From Chryseobacterium formosense (GTDB lineage Bacteria; Bacteroidota; Bacteroidia; Flavobacteriales; Weeksellaceae): a stretch of 64,000 nucleotides of DNA. The stretch lies in assembly GCF_900116415.1 (NCBI RefSeq), contig NZ_FPAP01000006.1:62001-126000 (forward strand). The letters are read 5' to 3'. The position numbers were made by a program, and so were the translations under genes. Shown here piece after piece: positions 1 through 8,823 of this stretch; within the stretch, counting starts at the first letter, position 1; each line of letters begins with the position of its first letter. The notes under the pieces are model-generated. The model was not told the origin of the DNA, did no database searches, and saw nothing but the letters and a program-made list of their open reading frames with translations.

Positions 1-499
1 GTGTTCCGGCTGCATTCCATGTGTTTTTCCATACGGCCTGATCTCCTTGTATTTCAATGAAATCTTTTCCTGCTGCTGCCAATTGACGATCCCAGTCTGA
101 AGCAGTTACACGAATTTCTCCGTTTTGTGCCCATCTTCTGGATGTTTCTTTAATCAAAGCAAAAGCTTCAGGAAGAACCTGCAAAAGAACTTTTTCTTCA
201 ATTTCGTAAGAATCTTTCTTTAAAGCTTCGATTTTAGAAAACAGAGCTTCTTTCTCATCAACATTGGTAGAGTTTTTTATTTGCTCTTTAATTTGTTCTA
301 TCTGCGCTGTGATACTGGCTGTCGCTTCTTTGATTTTAGATTTGAATTCGGCAGTTTTCTCTCTCAAACCATCATCAGATAATTCTCCGATGTTTGGTTC
401 AACAGCTTTGATTTTTGTTACAACTTTTTTTACTTCCTTTAGGTCCTGCGCTTTTTTGTCTCCCAAAAACCCTTTAAGAACTTTATTTAAAAAACTCAT
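1..499 (-). CDS. secA: Preprotein translocase ATPase SecA, N-terminal part (runs off the window)
   Basis: The reading frame starts at the ATG at 499 and stays open to the window edge, giving about 166 residues. The opening (MSFLNKVLKGFLGDKKAQDL, then a segment near residue 40 resembling LSDxxLRxKTxEFK) matches the start of SecA, the ATPase that drives secretory proteins through SecYEG at the inner membrane. The stretch between about residues 60 and 110 is long, charged and helix-prone, as I recall for Bacteroidota SecA proteins. Walker motifs are outside the window. The assignment rests on N-terminal resemblance only. An RNA hairpin for the upstream gene lies just before this start, so secA probably has its own promoter in 500-577. 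Confidence 0.85.
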   Translation of the reverse strand, partial: MSFLNKVLKGFLGDKKAQDLKEVKKVVTKIKAVEPNIGELSDDGLREKTAEFKSKIKEATASITAQIEQIKEQIKNSTNVDEKEALFSKIEALKKDSYEIEEKVLLQVLPEAFALIKETSRRWAQNGEIRVTASDWDRQLAAAGKDFIEIQGDQAVWKNTWNAAGT

Positions 500-577
500 A
501 GAATTTGATTTAAGCTTAAAGTTTAGATGCTTTAAGCATATTAAAATTACACGCTTAGTGTGTATGTTATATTTAAA

Positions 578-604
578 AAGCTTTAAGTGTACTACTTAAA
601 GCTT
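578..604 (-). terminator. Rho-independent terminator of the DUF2795 gene
   Basis: An 11-bp perfect stem (578-588 with 594-604) and a 5-nt loop are followed on the minus strand by a T-rich stretch. It lies 10 nt past the stop codon of the gene at 615-836 and separates it from secA. Confidence 0.7.
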
Positions 605-614
605 ATGCTTTGTC

Positions 615-836
615 TTAATATTCGTCTTCGTTCCACAGATAATCTTCGTCTGTAGGATAGTCGCTCCAAATCTCATCGATCGCATCGTAAATTTCACCTT
701 CATCTTCGATTGCCTGAAGGTTTTCTACAACTTCCATCGGTGCACCAGTTCTGATGGCATAATCGATAAGTTCTGCTTTTGTCATCGGCCAAGGTGCGTC
801 GCTTAAATATGAAGCTAATTCTAATGTCCAGTACAT
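615..836 (-). CDS. DUF2795 domain-containing small acidic protein
   Basis: A 73-residue, strongly acidic protein that opens MYWTLELASYLSDAPWPMTK and ends in a D/E-rich tail. This pattern, including the ELIDYAIRTGAP segment near residues 22-33, is what I recall of the short Bacteroidota DUF2795 proteins. The function of the family is not established. A flavobacterial -7 element (TACTTTTG on the minus strand, complement of 854-861) lies 18 nt upstream of the start codon and supports this start. It is a single-gene unit with its own promoter and terminator. Confidence 0.85.
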   Translation of the reverse strand: MYWTLELASYLSDAPWPMTKAELIDYAIRTGAPMEVVENLQAIEDEGEIYDAIDEIWSDYPTDEDYLWNEDEY

Positions 837-853
837 AATTTTTTATTTTTTTG

Positions 854-861
854 CAAAAGTA
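854..861 (-). promoter_or_regulatory. -7 promoter element for the DUF2795 gene
   Basis: The minus strand reads TACTTTTG, a match to the flavobacterial TAnnTTTG element. No clear TTG at -33 is visible, so the call rests on one box and its position 18 nt before the start codon. Confidence 0.5.
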
Positions 862-976
862 TAAAAATAGGTTATATTATAAACTTTTTTATGACTTGAT
901 TTTCAATTCTTTTTATTAAACTTTTAATGCTTTCTGTGCCATTATACATTTATAGGGCATTTCCTGCATATTGCTG

Positions 977-1999
977 TCATTTTCTCAAAAACCATTCCAC
1001 AAATTTTTTTGTGCCATTTTGGAAGTTGGTGACAGGATTATAGCCTACTAAATTCTTTGCTTTGGTAATATCTGCATTGGTTTTTGTGACATCGCCGGGT
1101 TGCATTGGCAGATTTTTTCTGATGGCAGATTTTCCTAAAAGTGTTTCCAAAGTTGAAAGCATTTCGTTTAAATTGATAACCTGGCTTTCTCCTAAGTTTA
1201 TAATTTCGTAAACACCGGAATTTTTCTCAAGATATTGAGATGATTTTACGATCCCGTCGATGATATCATCAATATAAGTATAGTCTCTTGCCGTTGTTCC
1301 GTCGCCATAGAACGGGATTTCTTTGTCTTCAGAAATGAGTTTTGTAAATTTATGAATGGCCAAATCCGGTCTTTGTCTCGGTCCGTAAACCGTAAAAAAT
1401 CTTAATTGAAACATATCAATTCCGTATAAACCGTGATAAACGTGTCCTAAAATTTCACCGCTTTTTTTGGTAGCTGCATAGGGAGAAATAGGTTTATCTA
1501 CATTGTCGGTTTCAGAGAAAGGCGTTTTTTCATTGTTGCCGTAAACGCTCGATGAAGATGCACAAATAAATTTCTTAATGCCGAACTGTTTGCAAAGCTC
1601 CCAAAGATTCATCGTTCCGCGAACATTCACCTCTTCGTATTCTAAAGGACGTTCTATGGAAGGTCTCACACCTGCAAGAGCCGCAAGATGAATGATCTGA
1701 TCGATTTTATGATCGGTAAAGATTTTTTCAAGCCCGTTTTTATCTCTTATATCCTGAAAATATAAAGTGTGGTTTTCTGACTTTGAAATAGAGATCAAAT
1801 GTAGAATATCATTTTCTTTTTGTGAAAATTCAAATTCAGATTTTTTACCTAAAGATTCTAAAGTATTTTTGATTTTTACTTTATAATCATAAAAATCATC
1901 GAAGTTGTCAATATTTATGACAGAATGTCCTTCTTTCAATAATTTTTCAATCAAGTGAGAACCTATAAATCCGCTTCCTCCTGTTACGAGATATGTCAT
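977..1999 (-). CDS. NAD-dependent sugar-nucleotide epimerase/dehydratase, UDP-glucuronate 4-epimerase-like
   Basis: A 340-residue extended short-chain dehydrogenase. The nucleotide-binding glycine motif TGGSGFIG is at residues 6-13, the serine-rich active-site strand at about 147-154, and the catalytic pair Tyr174/Lys178 in YAATK. The motif FTVYGPRQRPD near residue 200 is typical of UDP-glucuronate/UDP-glucose 4-epimerases, which interconvert nucleotide sugars for surface polysaccharide. An inserted segment of about 30 residues (roughly 45-75) follows the second beta strand. Substrate cannot be fixed from sequence: UDP-glucuronate 4-epimerase is the best guess, another epimerase or 4,6-dehydratase is possible. 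No glycosyltransferase cluster adjoins it. Confidence 0.85.
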   Translation of the reverse strand: MTYLVTGGSGFIGSHLIEKLLKEGHSVINIDNFDDFYDYKVKIKNTLESLGKKSEFEFSQKENDILHLISISKSENHTLYFQDIRDKNGLEKIFTDHKIDQIIHLAALAGVRPSIERPLEYEEVNVRGTMNLWELCKQFGIKKFICASSSSVYGNNEKTPFSETDNVDKPISPYAATKKSGEILGHVYHGLYGIDMFQLRFFTVYGPRQRPDLAIHKFTKLISEDKEIPFYGDGTTARDYTYIDDIIDGIVKSSQYLEKNSGVYEIINLGESQVINLNEMLSTLETLLGKSAIRKNLPMQPGDVTKTNADITKAKNLVGYNPVTNFQNGTKKFVEWFLRK

Positions 2000-2017
2000 C
2001 TTAGTGTTTTAGTTGCA

Positions 2018-2025
2018 CAAAAGTA
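2018..2025 (-). promoter_or_regulatory. -7 promoter element for the epimerase gene
   Basis: The minus strand reads TACTTTTG, matching TAnnTTTG, 19 nt upstream of the start codon. The -33 region is weak. Confidence 0.45.
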
Positions 2026-2165
2026 TAAATTTAAGAATTTCTTTTGTTTAATAAATTGATAATATTTAAAATACATAAACATCGTTTTTAATAAGTGAAT
2101 TTGTTTTGAAAACTATTGATGATGATATTTCCTGTTTTTGTACTTTTACTTCAAATAAAATTAAT

Positions 2166-2963
2166 ATGCAGTTCAAGGGGCAAATTTTAAAAATGACGAG
2201 CTTTAATGATCAACCTATTCAGTATTATCTTAATCTTTCGGGAGATCTTATTCATATGAATGAGCTTTTTGGGAAAGAACTGACGATAAAACATGCCGGA
2301 TTTCAGTGTGTGAATTGTGGTTTAGATAAAACGATTTACAGAATGGGGTTTTGTAAAAGCTGTTTCTTCGAAAGCCCTTATGCAAGTGATACCATTATCC
2401 GTCCCGAACTTTCTACGGCGCACTTGGGAATTGGTGAAAGAGATCTTGATGTAGAAAAAGAAATCCAATTGCAGCCCCATACCGTATATTTAGCTTATAC
2501 TGGTGATGTGAAAGTGGGAGTGACCAGAAATACACAAATTCCGACACGATGGATCGATCAGGGAGCAACTTTCGCTTTGCCGATTGCAAGAACTGAAAAC
2601 CGTTACGAAGCCGGAATGATAGAAGTTGCCTTAAAAGAGCATCTTCCGGATAAAACAAACTGGAGAAAAATGCTTCAGGACGATTTTGAAGATGATATAG
2701 ATCTTGCAGATTTTCAGCAGAAAATACGAGAGTATTTTCCTGAAGATTTTCAGAAATTCTATTCTGAAGGCGAAAATATGTGGAAATTCGATTATCCTTT
2801 CGGGAAACCGGAAAAAGTAAGCTCGTTTACACTAGATAAAAATCCTGAGTTTACAGGAAGGCTTACCGGAATAAAAGGGCAATATTTGGGATTTGAAGGC
2901 GGAAATTTTATGAATGTAAGAGGACATGAAGGATATGTAATTGAACTTGAAGTGAAAAATTAG
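2166..2963 (+). CDS. DUF2797 domain-containing protein
   Basis: About 265 residues from the internal ATG at 2166 (MQFKGQILKM). I prefer this to the in-frame start at 2106 because the extra 20 residues look unlike a domain and a TAnnTTT-like promoter box lies inside them near 2140. Four cysteines in two pairs (CVNC and CKSC, about 36 and 51 residues into the protein) suggest a small zinc-binding knuckle. The downstream part, with HTVYLAYTGDVKVGVTR and a GIY-YIG-like arrangement around YEAGMIE, matches the DUF2797 family as I recall it. Function is unknown. It stands alone between two genes that are not obviously related. Confidence 0.8.
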   Translation: MQFKGQILKMTSFNDQPIQYYLNLSGDLIHMNELFGKELTIKHAGFQCVNCGLDKTIYRMGFCKSCFFESPYASDTIIRPELSTAHLGIGERDLDVEKEIQLQPHTVYLAYTGDVKVGVTRNTQIPTRWIDQGATFALPIARTENRYEAGMIEVALKEHLPDKTNWRKMLQDDFEDDIDLADFQQKIREYFPEDFQKFYSEGENMWKFDYPFGKPEKVSSFTLDKNPEFTGRLTGIKGQYLGFEGGNFMNVRGHEGYVIELEVKN

Positions 2964-3070
2964 CATTTCCCTGATTTTCGGGATGGTCTGATTTTGGCAA
3001 TTCAAATATTTTGTACCACATCAGTATTTGTACTCAATATTTTTTTGTTTTAAACTAAAAACTTACCACC

Positions 3071-5773
3071 ATGAAAAAAAAATGGGTAAAAAAGCTTTTC
3101 CTTTTTTTAGGAATATTTGTCGGAGTGATTCTATTAGCGAATCTTGCTCTCAATCTTTGGCTTAAAACCCAGCTTCCTGATTACATCAAGAAAAATACGG
3201 ATTATAAAGTTTCATACAAATCTTTGGATGTAGACCTTGGAACCGGAAATATTTTTGCAACCGGAATCACCGTCAACAATAAGAATCCACAAAATACAAA
3301 CGTTATAGGTCTTCAGGGAACGATTGATACTTTAAAAATCAGCCGGTTCGGGATTTACGATGCAATATTCAATAAAGTTATAAGTTCTTCTGATCTATTA
3401 TTGGCGAATCCTGATCTCAATATTATTTTGGCAAAACCTGTTGATAAAAAAACCGGAAAAAAAAGAAATCCGGTGATGTTTGAGAATATCAGAATCAATA
3501 AAGGAACAATCAATGTTTTTAAACATAACAAACAGAAATTTATAGGAGTCAATCAGCTTGATCTGTATGTAGAAAACCTGCAGATGACTGAAGAATCTGT
3601 TGAAAATAAACTTCCTGTAATTTTTGATCAATACAGAATTCGCGGAAAAGATTTTTTCTTTCAGCCGGATAACATTTATACCTTAAAAATCGATCAGATT
3701 ACAACGACCAACGGACAAATGTATGTGGAAAACTTTCAGTTGATGCCTATGATTTCTTTTGAGCAGTTTAAAAAAACTTATCCTCAGAAAACTCAAATGT
3801 TTCAGTTCAGTATTCCCAAGATGAATTTTAAGGATGTTGTATTGGAAAAAAATAAGGTTTCGCTTGCCAATGCAGATTTTCAGAATCCTTTTCTTAAAGT
3901 GTATAAAACAGGTGCTTCAATCATAAAGAAAGATGAAAAAAAGCGCAGTTTTGAACTCAATTTAGATGATATTAAACTGAATAATGCCAAAATTCAGATT
4001 CTGAAACCGAATGAAACCGATCTTTTTCTTGCCGAAAATCTGAGCGTGAATGTCAATAAACTCGAATTTACCAAAGAAAGTTCCCAGGAAATCATACCCG
4101 TTTTATATAAAGATTTTAAAATTGCAGGAACTGGAATTCATTATAATGATCAGCAGAATATTTCTGTCGAGAGTTTTAGTTTGAATCCTAAAGGCGGACA
4201 AATTAAAAATATTATTGCAAGACCAACCCATTCGCCCGGAATGGGAATGGATTTTAAAACAAATCTTATCCAGTTTAATATCAATGATTTTAAGTTTGTA
4301 GATAAGAAATTAAACCTCGACGTAAAAGATATTTTAATTGATGGAATTAATGGTAAAATTGCAGCAGGAAAAGGTGTTCCGAAGAAAAAGACGGCGGTGA
4401 AAGGAATTCAGTTTCCTATTGTTGTTGGAAAAATTGCACTTAAAAATTCAAATTTAACATACGAAAGCAAAAATCAGCCTTTGACATTTAACGATCTGAA
4501 TGCAACCGTAAATCAGCTTGAATTGGTTGAAAACAATGCGAAAAACGGAATGGCAGTCAAGATAAAAGATTATGACGTGACCACTAAAAATTTCATTTAT
4601 AAAACAAAGTTCTATAAAATGAATGCAGCAAGTTTGGCTTTAACCAAAAACAAAATTGACATCAGTCAGTTTGCGATGATTCCTCTGGTTTCGAGAGCTC
4701 AGTTTATCAGAATGATTCCCGTGGAAAGTGATTTGTATGATATAAAAGTGAATCAGATTTCTGCGCAGGGAAATTGGGATTTATTTTCTGAAAACAAATC
4801 AATCAATGCAACAAATGTTACCGTCAATTCTGCAAATGCCAATATTTTCAGATCTAAAATTCCGGCAGATGATCCTAAGATAAAACCTTTGTATTCCAGA
4901 ATGTTGAGATCGATTAAAATTCCGATGTATATCGCCAATCTTAATCTGAAAAATTCAATTTTAGAATACGAAGAAGATACTCCGAAAAGCAGCGGGCCGG
5001 GAAAACTGACATTCAGTAATTTTAATATGAACGTCAGAAACCTGAACTCCGCTAAGATGAAAGGAAAACCAACGCATGTGAAAATTAACATCAATACTAC
5101 ATTTATGAAATCTTCACCGCTTTCGGTAAACTGGGGATTTGATACTGCAGATCAGGGCGATCACTTCACCATTGCCGGAAATCTTGACAATATTCCTGCC
5201 ACGGCTTTGAATTCTTTTGTAGTTCCTTATTTAAGCGTTTCTGCAACGGGAACCATTCAGCAGATGCTTTTTAATTTTAAAGGCAATCCAAAGGGAATTG
5301 GCGGAACATTCAATATTAAACATAAAGATCTTAAAGTTTCCATTTTAGATAAAAAAAGTAAAGAGAAGAAAGGTGTTCTGAGTGCTGTTGCTAATATTTT
5401 CATTAAATCGGATTCCGGTAAATTTCCCGAATCGGTTGTTGTAGAAGGAGTGGAAAGAGATCCTACGAAATCATTCTTTAATATGTTCTGGAAAGGTATT
5501 GAGGATGGTTTAAAGAAAACTCTGATCGGAATTAATGTTGATAAAACTAAAAAAACCGTTGAAGGAGCAGTCAATACGGTGAAAGATGTAAAAGGCGGCG
5601 TTCAGGACGTCAAAAAATCGCTGAATAATGCTAAAACAGATATTTCGAAGACTTTTTCAGACCCTAATACTGCTGAAAAGACAAAAGTTCAGTCTGAAAC
5701 TGAAAAACCAAAAGAAAAGAAAGGATTGTTCAGAAAAGTATTTAAGAAAAAAGAAAATCCCGAAACTGAATAA
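3071..5773 (+). CDS. AsmA-like / DUF748 family envelope protein
   Basis: A 900-residue protein with one N-terminal membrane segment (about residues 8-28), followed by a long beta-rich region with many repeats of the type 'xxIxxxxLNNAxIxI'. That architecture is shared by AsmA-like and DUF748 proteins, which are anchored in the inner membrane, project into the periplasm and are linked to lipid transport between membranes. The C-terminal 60 residues are charged, lysine-rich and probably disordered or helical. The start is supported by the immediate hydrophobic segment after MKKKWVKK. It is transcribed alone and ends in a hairpin terminator that overlaps its stop codon. The family call is firm, the transport role is inference. 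Confidence 0.75.
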   Translation: MKKKWVKKLFLFLGIFVGVILLANLALNLWLKTQLPDYIKKNTDYKVSYKSLDVDLGTGNIFATGITVNNKNPQNTNVIGLQGTIDTLKISRFGIYDAIFNKVISSSDLLLANPDLNIILAKPVDKKTGKKRNPVMFENIRINKGTINVFKHNKQKFIGVNQLDLYVENLQMTEESVENKLPVIFDQYRIRGKDFFFQPDNIYTLKIDQITTTNGQMYVENFQLMPMISFEQFKKTYPQKTQMFQFSIPKMNFKDVVLEKNKVSLANADFQNPFLKVYKTGASIIKKDEKKRSFELNLDDIKLNNAKIQILKPNETDLFLAENLSVNVNKLEFTKESSQEIIPVLYKDFKIAGTGIHYNDQQNISVESFSLNPKGGQIKNIIARPTHSPGMGMDFKTNLIQFNINDFKFVDKKLNLDVKDILIDGINGKIAAGKGVPKKKTAVKGIQFPIVVGKIALKNSNLTYESKNQPLTFNDLNATVNQLELVENNAKNGMAVKIKDYDVTTKNFIYKTKFYKMNAASLALTKNKIDISQFAMIPLVSRAQFIRMIPVESDLYDIKVNQISAQGNWDLFSENKSINATNVTVNSANANIFRSKIPADDPKIKPLYSRMLRSIKIPMYIANLNLKNSILEYEEDTPKSSGPGKLTFSNFNMNVRNLNSAKMKGKPTHVKININTTFMKSSPLSVNWGFDTADQGDHFTIAGNLDNIPATALNSFVVPYLSVSATGTIQQMLFNFKGNPKGIGGTFNIKHKDLKVSILDKKSKEKKGVLSAVANIFIKSDSGKFPESVVVEGVERDPTKSFFNMFWKGIEDGLKKTLIGINVDKTKKTVEGAVNTVKDVKGGVQDVKKSLNNAKTDISKTFSDPNTAEKTKVQSETEKPKEKKGLFRKVFKKKENPETE

Positions 5774-5786
5774 TTTCGGGATTTTA
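5756..5786 (+). terminator. Terminator overlapping the stop codon of the AsmA-like gene
   Basis: A 10-bp stem (5756-5765 with 5774-5783) encloses the TAA stop and ends in a short T-rich run. It may also serve the convergent gene that ends at 5802. Confidence 0.65.
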
Positions 5787-5801
5787 TATGAAGGCGGTTT
5801 A

Positions 5802-6146
5802 TTAATACTCGTCGCTTTCTTCAATAGGGATATTTCGTAGAAAACTGTCAAATTCAGGACCGGGATAGTTGCTTTCCGCTCCGTAAGAATCGATAATGAT
5901 TCCGAAGTTTCGGTCATCTGCCTGTACAACGTACAAAACAACATTGTCGGCAGGATTGCTGTCACCTTCAAAACGGTATGTTTTAAGAATGGTAAGTTCC
6001 TCAGGCTTATAATTTTTTTCTGAATCTTCATATTTCATTTCACAGGATTCATTCATTCTAAATTCTTTGTGAATTCCTCTCTTTCTCAAAGTTTCCATGA
6101 CCTGACTAAGGGTTGTCATTCTGTCTATATTGTCGGGATTTTCCAT
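5802..6146 (-). CDS. Small conserved Bacteroidota protein, often labelled phosphoribosylpyrophosphate synthetase-like
   Basis: A 114-residue soluble protein. The segment YRFEGDSNPADNVVLYVVQA (about residues 58-77) followed by GIIIDSYGA is the hallmark of a small Bacteroidota family that databases often name phosphoribosylpyrophosphate synthetase. The protein is far too short for that enzyme and lacks the PRPP-binding loop, so I treat the name as a carried-over label and the function as unknown. The N-terminal half, with a predicted helix TLSQVMETLRKRGIHKEF, fits the same family. It is convergent with the AsmA-like gene. Confidence 0.7.
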   Translation of the reverse strand: MENPDNIDRMTTLSQVMETLRKRGIHKEFRMNESCEMKYEDSEKNYKPEELTILKTYRFEGDSNPADNVVLYVVQADDRNFGIIIDSYGAESNYPGPEFDSFLRNIPIEESDEY

Positions 6147-6308
6147 AATAATATTTTTTTACTGTAAGTACAATTATTAAACCATAAACCAATATGAAGA
6201 CTATAATTTCATGGTAAGAGAAACGGATACATATTAACAAAAATTGTTACAATAATTTTTTAAAAAGGTACACTATTTGCTTGACCACATTACAAAATTG
6301 TAAAAAAC

Positions 6309-6500
6309 ATGAAAAAAGAAGTAGGAGTTTTGCTTGCCAGCGGAGTTGGTCTTTTGGCAGTACTGAGTTTTTTAAGTGTAAAAAAAATTTTAAGTAAAAA
6401 GCATAAAAAGTACAACGAATACTATTCGGATCATCACAGACACTTTGACAAAAAAAGTGACGAAGACGATCATGGTATTGAGTTTTACGCATTCAAATAA
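6309..6500 (+). CDS. Small single-span membrane protein, unknown
   Basis: A 63-residue protein starting MKKEVGVLLASGVGLLAVLSF: one hydrophobic segment (about residues 5-25), then a positively charged stretch (KKILSKKHKK), then a His/Asp-rich tail. A terminator hairpin follows directly, so it looks like a genuine one-gene unit despite its size. The topology suggests an inner-membrane protein with a cytoplasmic charged tail. I recognise no family. Confidence 0.6.
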   Translation: MKKEVGVLLASGVGLLAVLSFLSVKKILSKKHKKYNEYYSDHHRHFDKKSDEDDHGIEFYAFK

Positions 6501-6533
6501 GAAGTAAGTAAAAGATATAAATTTTTTTAGAAG

Positions 6534-6570
6534 ATCCGGTTTTTCAAATTTTTTGGAGCCGGATTTTTTT
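6534..6570 (+). terminator. Terminator of the small membrane protein gene
   Basis: A GC core (ATCCGG at 6534-6539 with CCGGAT at 6559-6564) is followed by a run of T. It also argues that the radical SAM gene starts downstream, not at the in-frame TTG/GTG-type start near 6569. Confidence 0.65.
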
Positions 6571-6634
6571 GTGGAAAACTTTAGTGTTAAAACTCATTAT
6601 TTTAGAAAAAAACCATTCTAAATTTACAGTTGAA

Positions 6635-7678
6635 ATGCAGAACGAAAATATCATAAAAGGTCAGGGTGCACAGCGAAATGTTATCAATCGTTTCGACAAA
6701 TATACCTATGAACCTGAAGATGAAGATTTTGAATCTGTAAAAACTACATTCACCGAAGTTTTTCCTAAAACCATTGTCAATCAGGTGAAAAGCGAAGATT
6801 TACCGATGGAATATTCGATGAATCCTTATCAGGGTTGTGAACATGGTTGTTCCTATTGTTTTGCGAGACCCACACATGAATATTGGGGATACAGTGCCGG
6901 AATTGATTTTGAAAGAAAAATCATGGTCAAGAAAAATGCCCCGGAATTACTCGAAAAATTTTTCAGAAAAAGAGGCTATAAACCTGCGCCGATTTTGCTC
7001 TCAGGAAATACCGATTGTTACCAACCTGCAGAACGTCAATTTGAGATTACAAGAAAAATTCTGCAGGTTTGTCTTGATTATAGACATCCGGTGAATGTGC
7101 TGACAAAAAATGCATTGGCCTTAAGAGATATTGATATTTTAAAACCTATGGCAGAACAGAATCTGGTTTCCGTTTCACTTAGTATTCCTACAATCAATGA
7201 GGATTTGCGAAGAAAAATGGAACCCAGAACGAGCTCTGCAAAAAATAAACTCAAAGCCATAGAAATTCTCTCTGAAAATGGGATACCCACTCATGTCATG
7301 GTAGCACCGATTATTCCGGGATTAAACAGTGATGAGCCTTTAACTATTTTAAAAGCTATTTCTGATGCCGGAGCTCAAAGTTTTGGGTATACTTTGGTAC
7401 GATTAAATGATACGGTAGAACCCGTTTTCATAAAATGGATTGAGACCGCTTTTCCCGACCGAGCGCAAAAGGTTTTGAATCTCATCCGTTCTATGCGCGG
7501 CGGAAAACTGGGCGACAAAAGAATGTTTGAAAGACAAAAAGGCGAAGGAAACATTGCAGAAATGATTCACAATACTTTTAAAATCGGCAGAAAGAAATTT
7601 TTTAAAGACAAAGAATTTCCTAAGCTTTCAACGGAGGGTTTTACTGGAACGAGGGAGCAGCAGTTGAGGTTGTTTTAA
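6635..7678 (+). CDS. PA0069 family radical SAM protein
   Basis: 347 residues from the ATG at 6635. The iron-sulfur cysteines fit the CxxxCxxC pattern at residues 68, 72 and 75 (CEHGCSYC), so the enzyme should bind a 4Fe-4S cluster and cleave S-adenosylmethionine. The surrounding sequence (NPYQGCEHGCSYCFARPTHE, then ILLSGNTDCYQPAE) is diagnostic for the PA0069 / spore-photoproduct-lyase-like family, whose substrate is not settled. An upstream in-frame start near 6569 sits on the previous gene's terminator and is rejected. A strong bidirectional terminator follows the gene. Confidence 0.88.
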   Translation: MQNENIIKGQGAQRNVINRFDKYTYEPEDEDFESVKTTFTEVFPKTIVNQVKSEDLPMEYSMNPYQGCEHGCSYCFARPTHEYWGYSAGIDFERKIMVKKNAPELLEKFFRKRGYKPAPILLSGNTDCYQPAERQFEITRKILQVCLDYRHPVNVLTKNALALRDIDILKPMAEQNLVSVSLSIPTINEDLRRKMEPRTSSAKNKLKAIEILSENGIPTHVMVAPIIPGLNSDEPLTILKAISDAGAQSFGYTLVRLNDTVEPVFIKWIETAFPDRAQKVLNLIRSMRGGKLGDKRMFERQKGEGNIAEMIHNTFKIGRKKFFKDKEFPKLSTEGFTGTREQQLRLF

Positions 7679-7683
7679 AAACA

Positions 7684-7706
7684 AAACCGCTCCAAAAGAG
7701 CGGTTT
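7684..7706. terminator. Bidirectional terminator between convergent genes
   Basis: A 9-bp stem (7684-7692 with 7698-7706) and 5-nt loop, with T-rich runs on both strands, fills the 32-bp space between the radical SAM gene and the oxygenase gene. Confidence 0.8.
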
Positions 7707-7710
7707 CAAA

Positions 7711-8661
7711 TTATTTTTTAATCAATCCCAATTCAATTAATCGTTCATGCAAAAACTCTCCTGCCGTTGTATCTTCATACAGTTTAGGATGGTTTTCATC
7801 TACGCAGTTTTCTAAGGCATTCAACGACATTTCGCTTATCGGATGCATAAAGAAAGGAATGGAATATCTTGAAGTTCCCCACAATTCTCTTGGCGGGTTT
7901 ACCACTCGGTGAATTGTAGATTTCAATTTATTGTTCGTGTGTCTTGAAAGCATATCTCCAACATTGATCATCAATTCATCTGGTTCTGCAATCGCATCAA
8001 TCCAATCACCATTATGATTCTGAACCTGAAGTCCTTTTCCCTGAGAGCCCATCAAAAGGGTAATCAGATTAATATCCCCATGAGCTGCTGCTCTTACCGC
8101 ATCATCTGGTTCCTGAGTGATTGGCGGATAATGAATGGGTCTCAAGATAGAATTTCCTTCTGCAATTTTATCATCAAAATAAAATTCATCAAGACCAAGA
8201 TATAAAGCCAATGCTCTCAAAACATATTTTCCTGTTTTTTCAAGCATCTGGTAAGTTTTTTTACCCACTTCGTTGAACTTCGGTAGTTCATCAACGATTA
8301 CGTTATCAGGATATTCGCTTTTGTATTTTGAATCATCCGAAACGTACTGCCCGAAATGCCAAAATTCTTTCAAATCTCCTTTTTTAAAACCTTTTGCAGT
8401 TTCTTTTCCGAAACCTACATAGCCTCTTTGTCCTCCGATTCCGGGAATTTCGTACTTTTGTTTGGTCTCTGTTGTGAGTTGAAAGAAGTTTTTTACTTCT
8501 CCATAAAGATCGTCTACGAGTTGGTCATCAAGGAAGTGTCCTTTTAAGGCTACAAAACCAATTTCTTCGTAAGCTTTTCCGATTTCATTTACAAATTTCT
8601 GTTTGCGTTCCGGGTTGTCCGAAAGGAAATCACGCAGGTCTACACTAGGTATTTTATCCAT
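7711..8661 (-). CDS. Isopenicillin N synthase-type 2-oxoglutarate/Fe(II) oxygenase
   Basis: A 316-residue protein with the full facial triad: His194 and Asp196 in HGDINL, and His251 in STIHRV. Arg265-x-Ser267 (RYS) is the pair that holds the 2-oxoglutarate carboxylate. The N-terminal non-haem dioxygenase domain occupies about residues 1-120, with the oxygenase barrel after it. These enzymes couple oxidation of a small molecule to decarboxylation of 2-oxoglutarate. The substrate is unknown, and nothing in the neighbourhood suggests a secondary-metabolite cluster. It is a single-gene unit. Confidence 0.85.
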   Translation of the reverse strand: MDKIPSVDLRDFLSDNPERKQKFVNEIGKAYEEIGFVALKGHFLDDQLVDDLYGEVKNFFQLTTETKQKYEIPGIGGQRGYVGFGKETAKGFKKGDLKEFWHFGQYVSDDSKYKSEYPDNVIVDELPKFNEVGKKTYQMLEKTGKYVLRALALYLGLDEFYFDDKIAEGNSILRPIHYPPITQEPDDAVRAAAHGDINLITLLMGSQGKGLQVQNHNGDWIDAIAEPDELMINVGDMLSRHTNNKLKSTIHRVVNPPRELWGTSRYSIPFFMHPISEMSLNALENCVDENHPKLYEDTTAGEFLHERLIELGLIKK

Positions 8662-8735
8662 TTTATAGAAATTTTACGTGATGCTAAAATACATCTTTTT
8701 AAATTAAATCATTTTACAATTAATTATTTATAAAC

Positions 8736-8743
8736 TAAATTTG
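8736..8743 (+). promoter_or_regulatory. -7 promoter element for menD
   Basis: TAAATTTG matches TAnnTTTG. Transcription would start near 8749, so the conserved leader element at 8748-8804 would be the menD 5' untranslated region. Confidence 0.5.
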
Positions 8744-8747
8744 TCTC

Positions 8748-8804
8748 ATGAAATCGCAATGCCGCAATCGGTAAATAAATTCGGTAGAATCTAAGCGATT
8801 ACAT
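8748..8804 (+). promoter_or_regulatory. Shared leader element, copy 1 (upstream of menD)
   Basis: Box 1 (AAATCGC, 8751-8757) and box 2 (AGCGATT, 8794-8800) are separated by exactly 36 nt and can pair to close a stem. A second copy with identical boxes and the same spacing lies at 32142-32198. The element contains a tiny ORF at 8748-8774 (MKSQCRNR). The function is unknown. It could be a structured leader RNA, a protein-binding site or a dispersed repeat. Confidence 0.5.
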
Positions 8805-8823
8805 TAACAATAGAAATCTTCAA

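Noticed and set aside
5657..6031. A 124-codon minus-strand ORF across the AsmA-like gene end
   Set aside because: It crosses a terminator and overlaps the real gene at 5802-6146 in another frame.
6569..6634. Longer start for the radical SAM protein
   Set aside because: It begins on the T tail of the upstream terminator and the extra residues look random.
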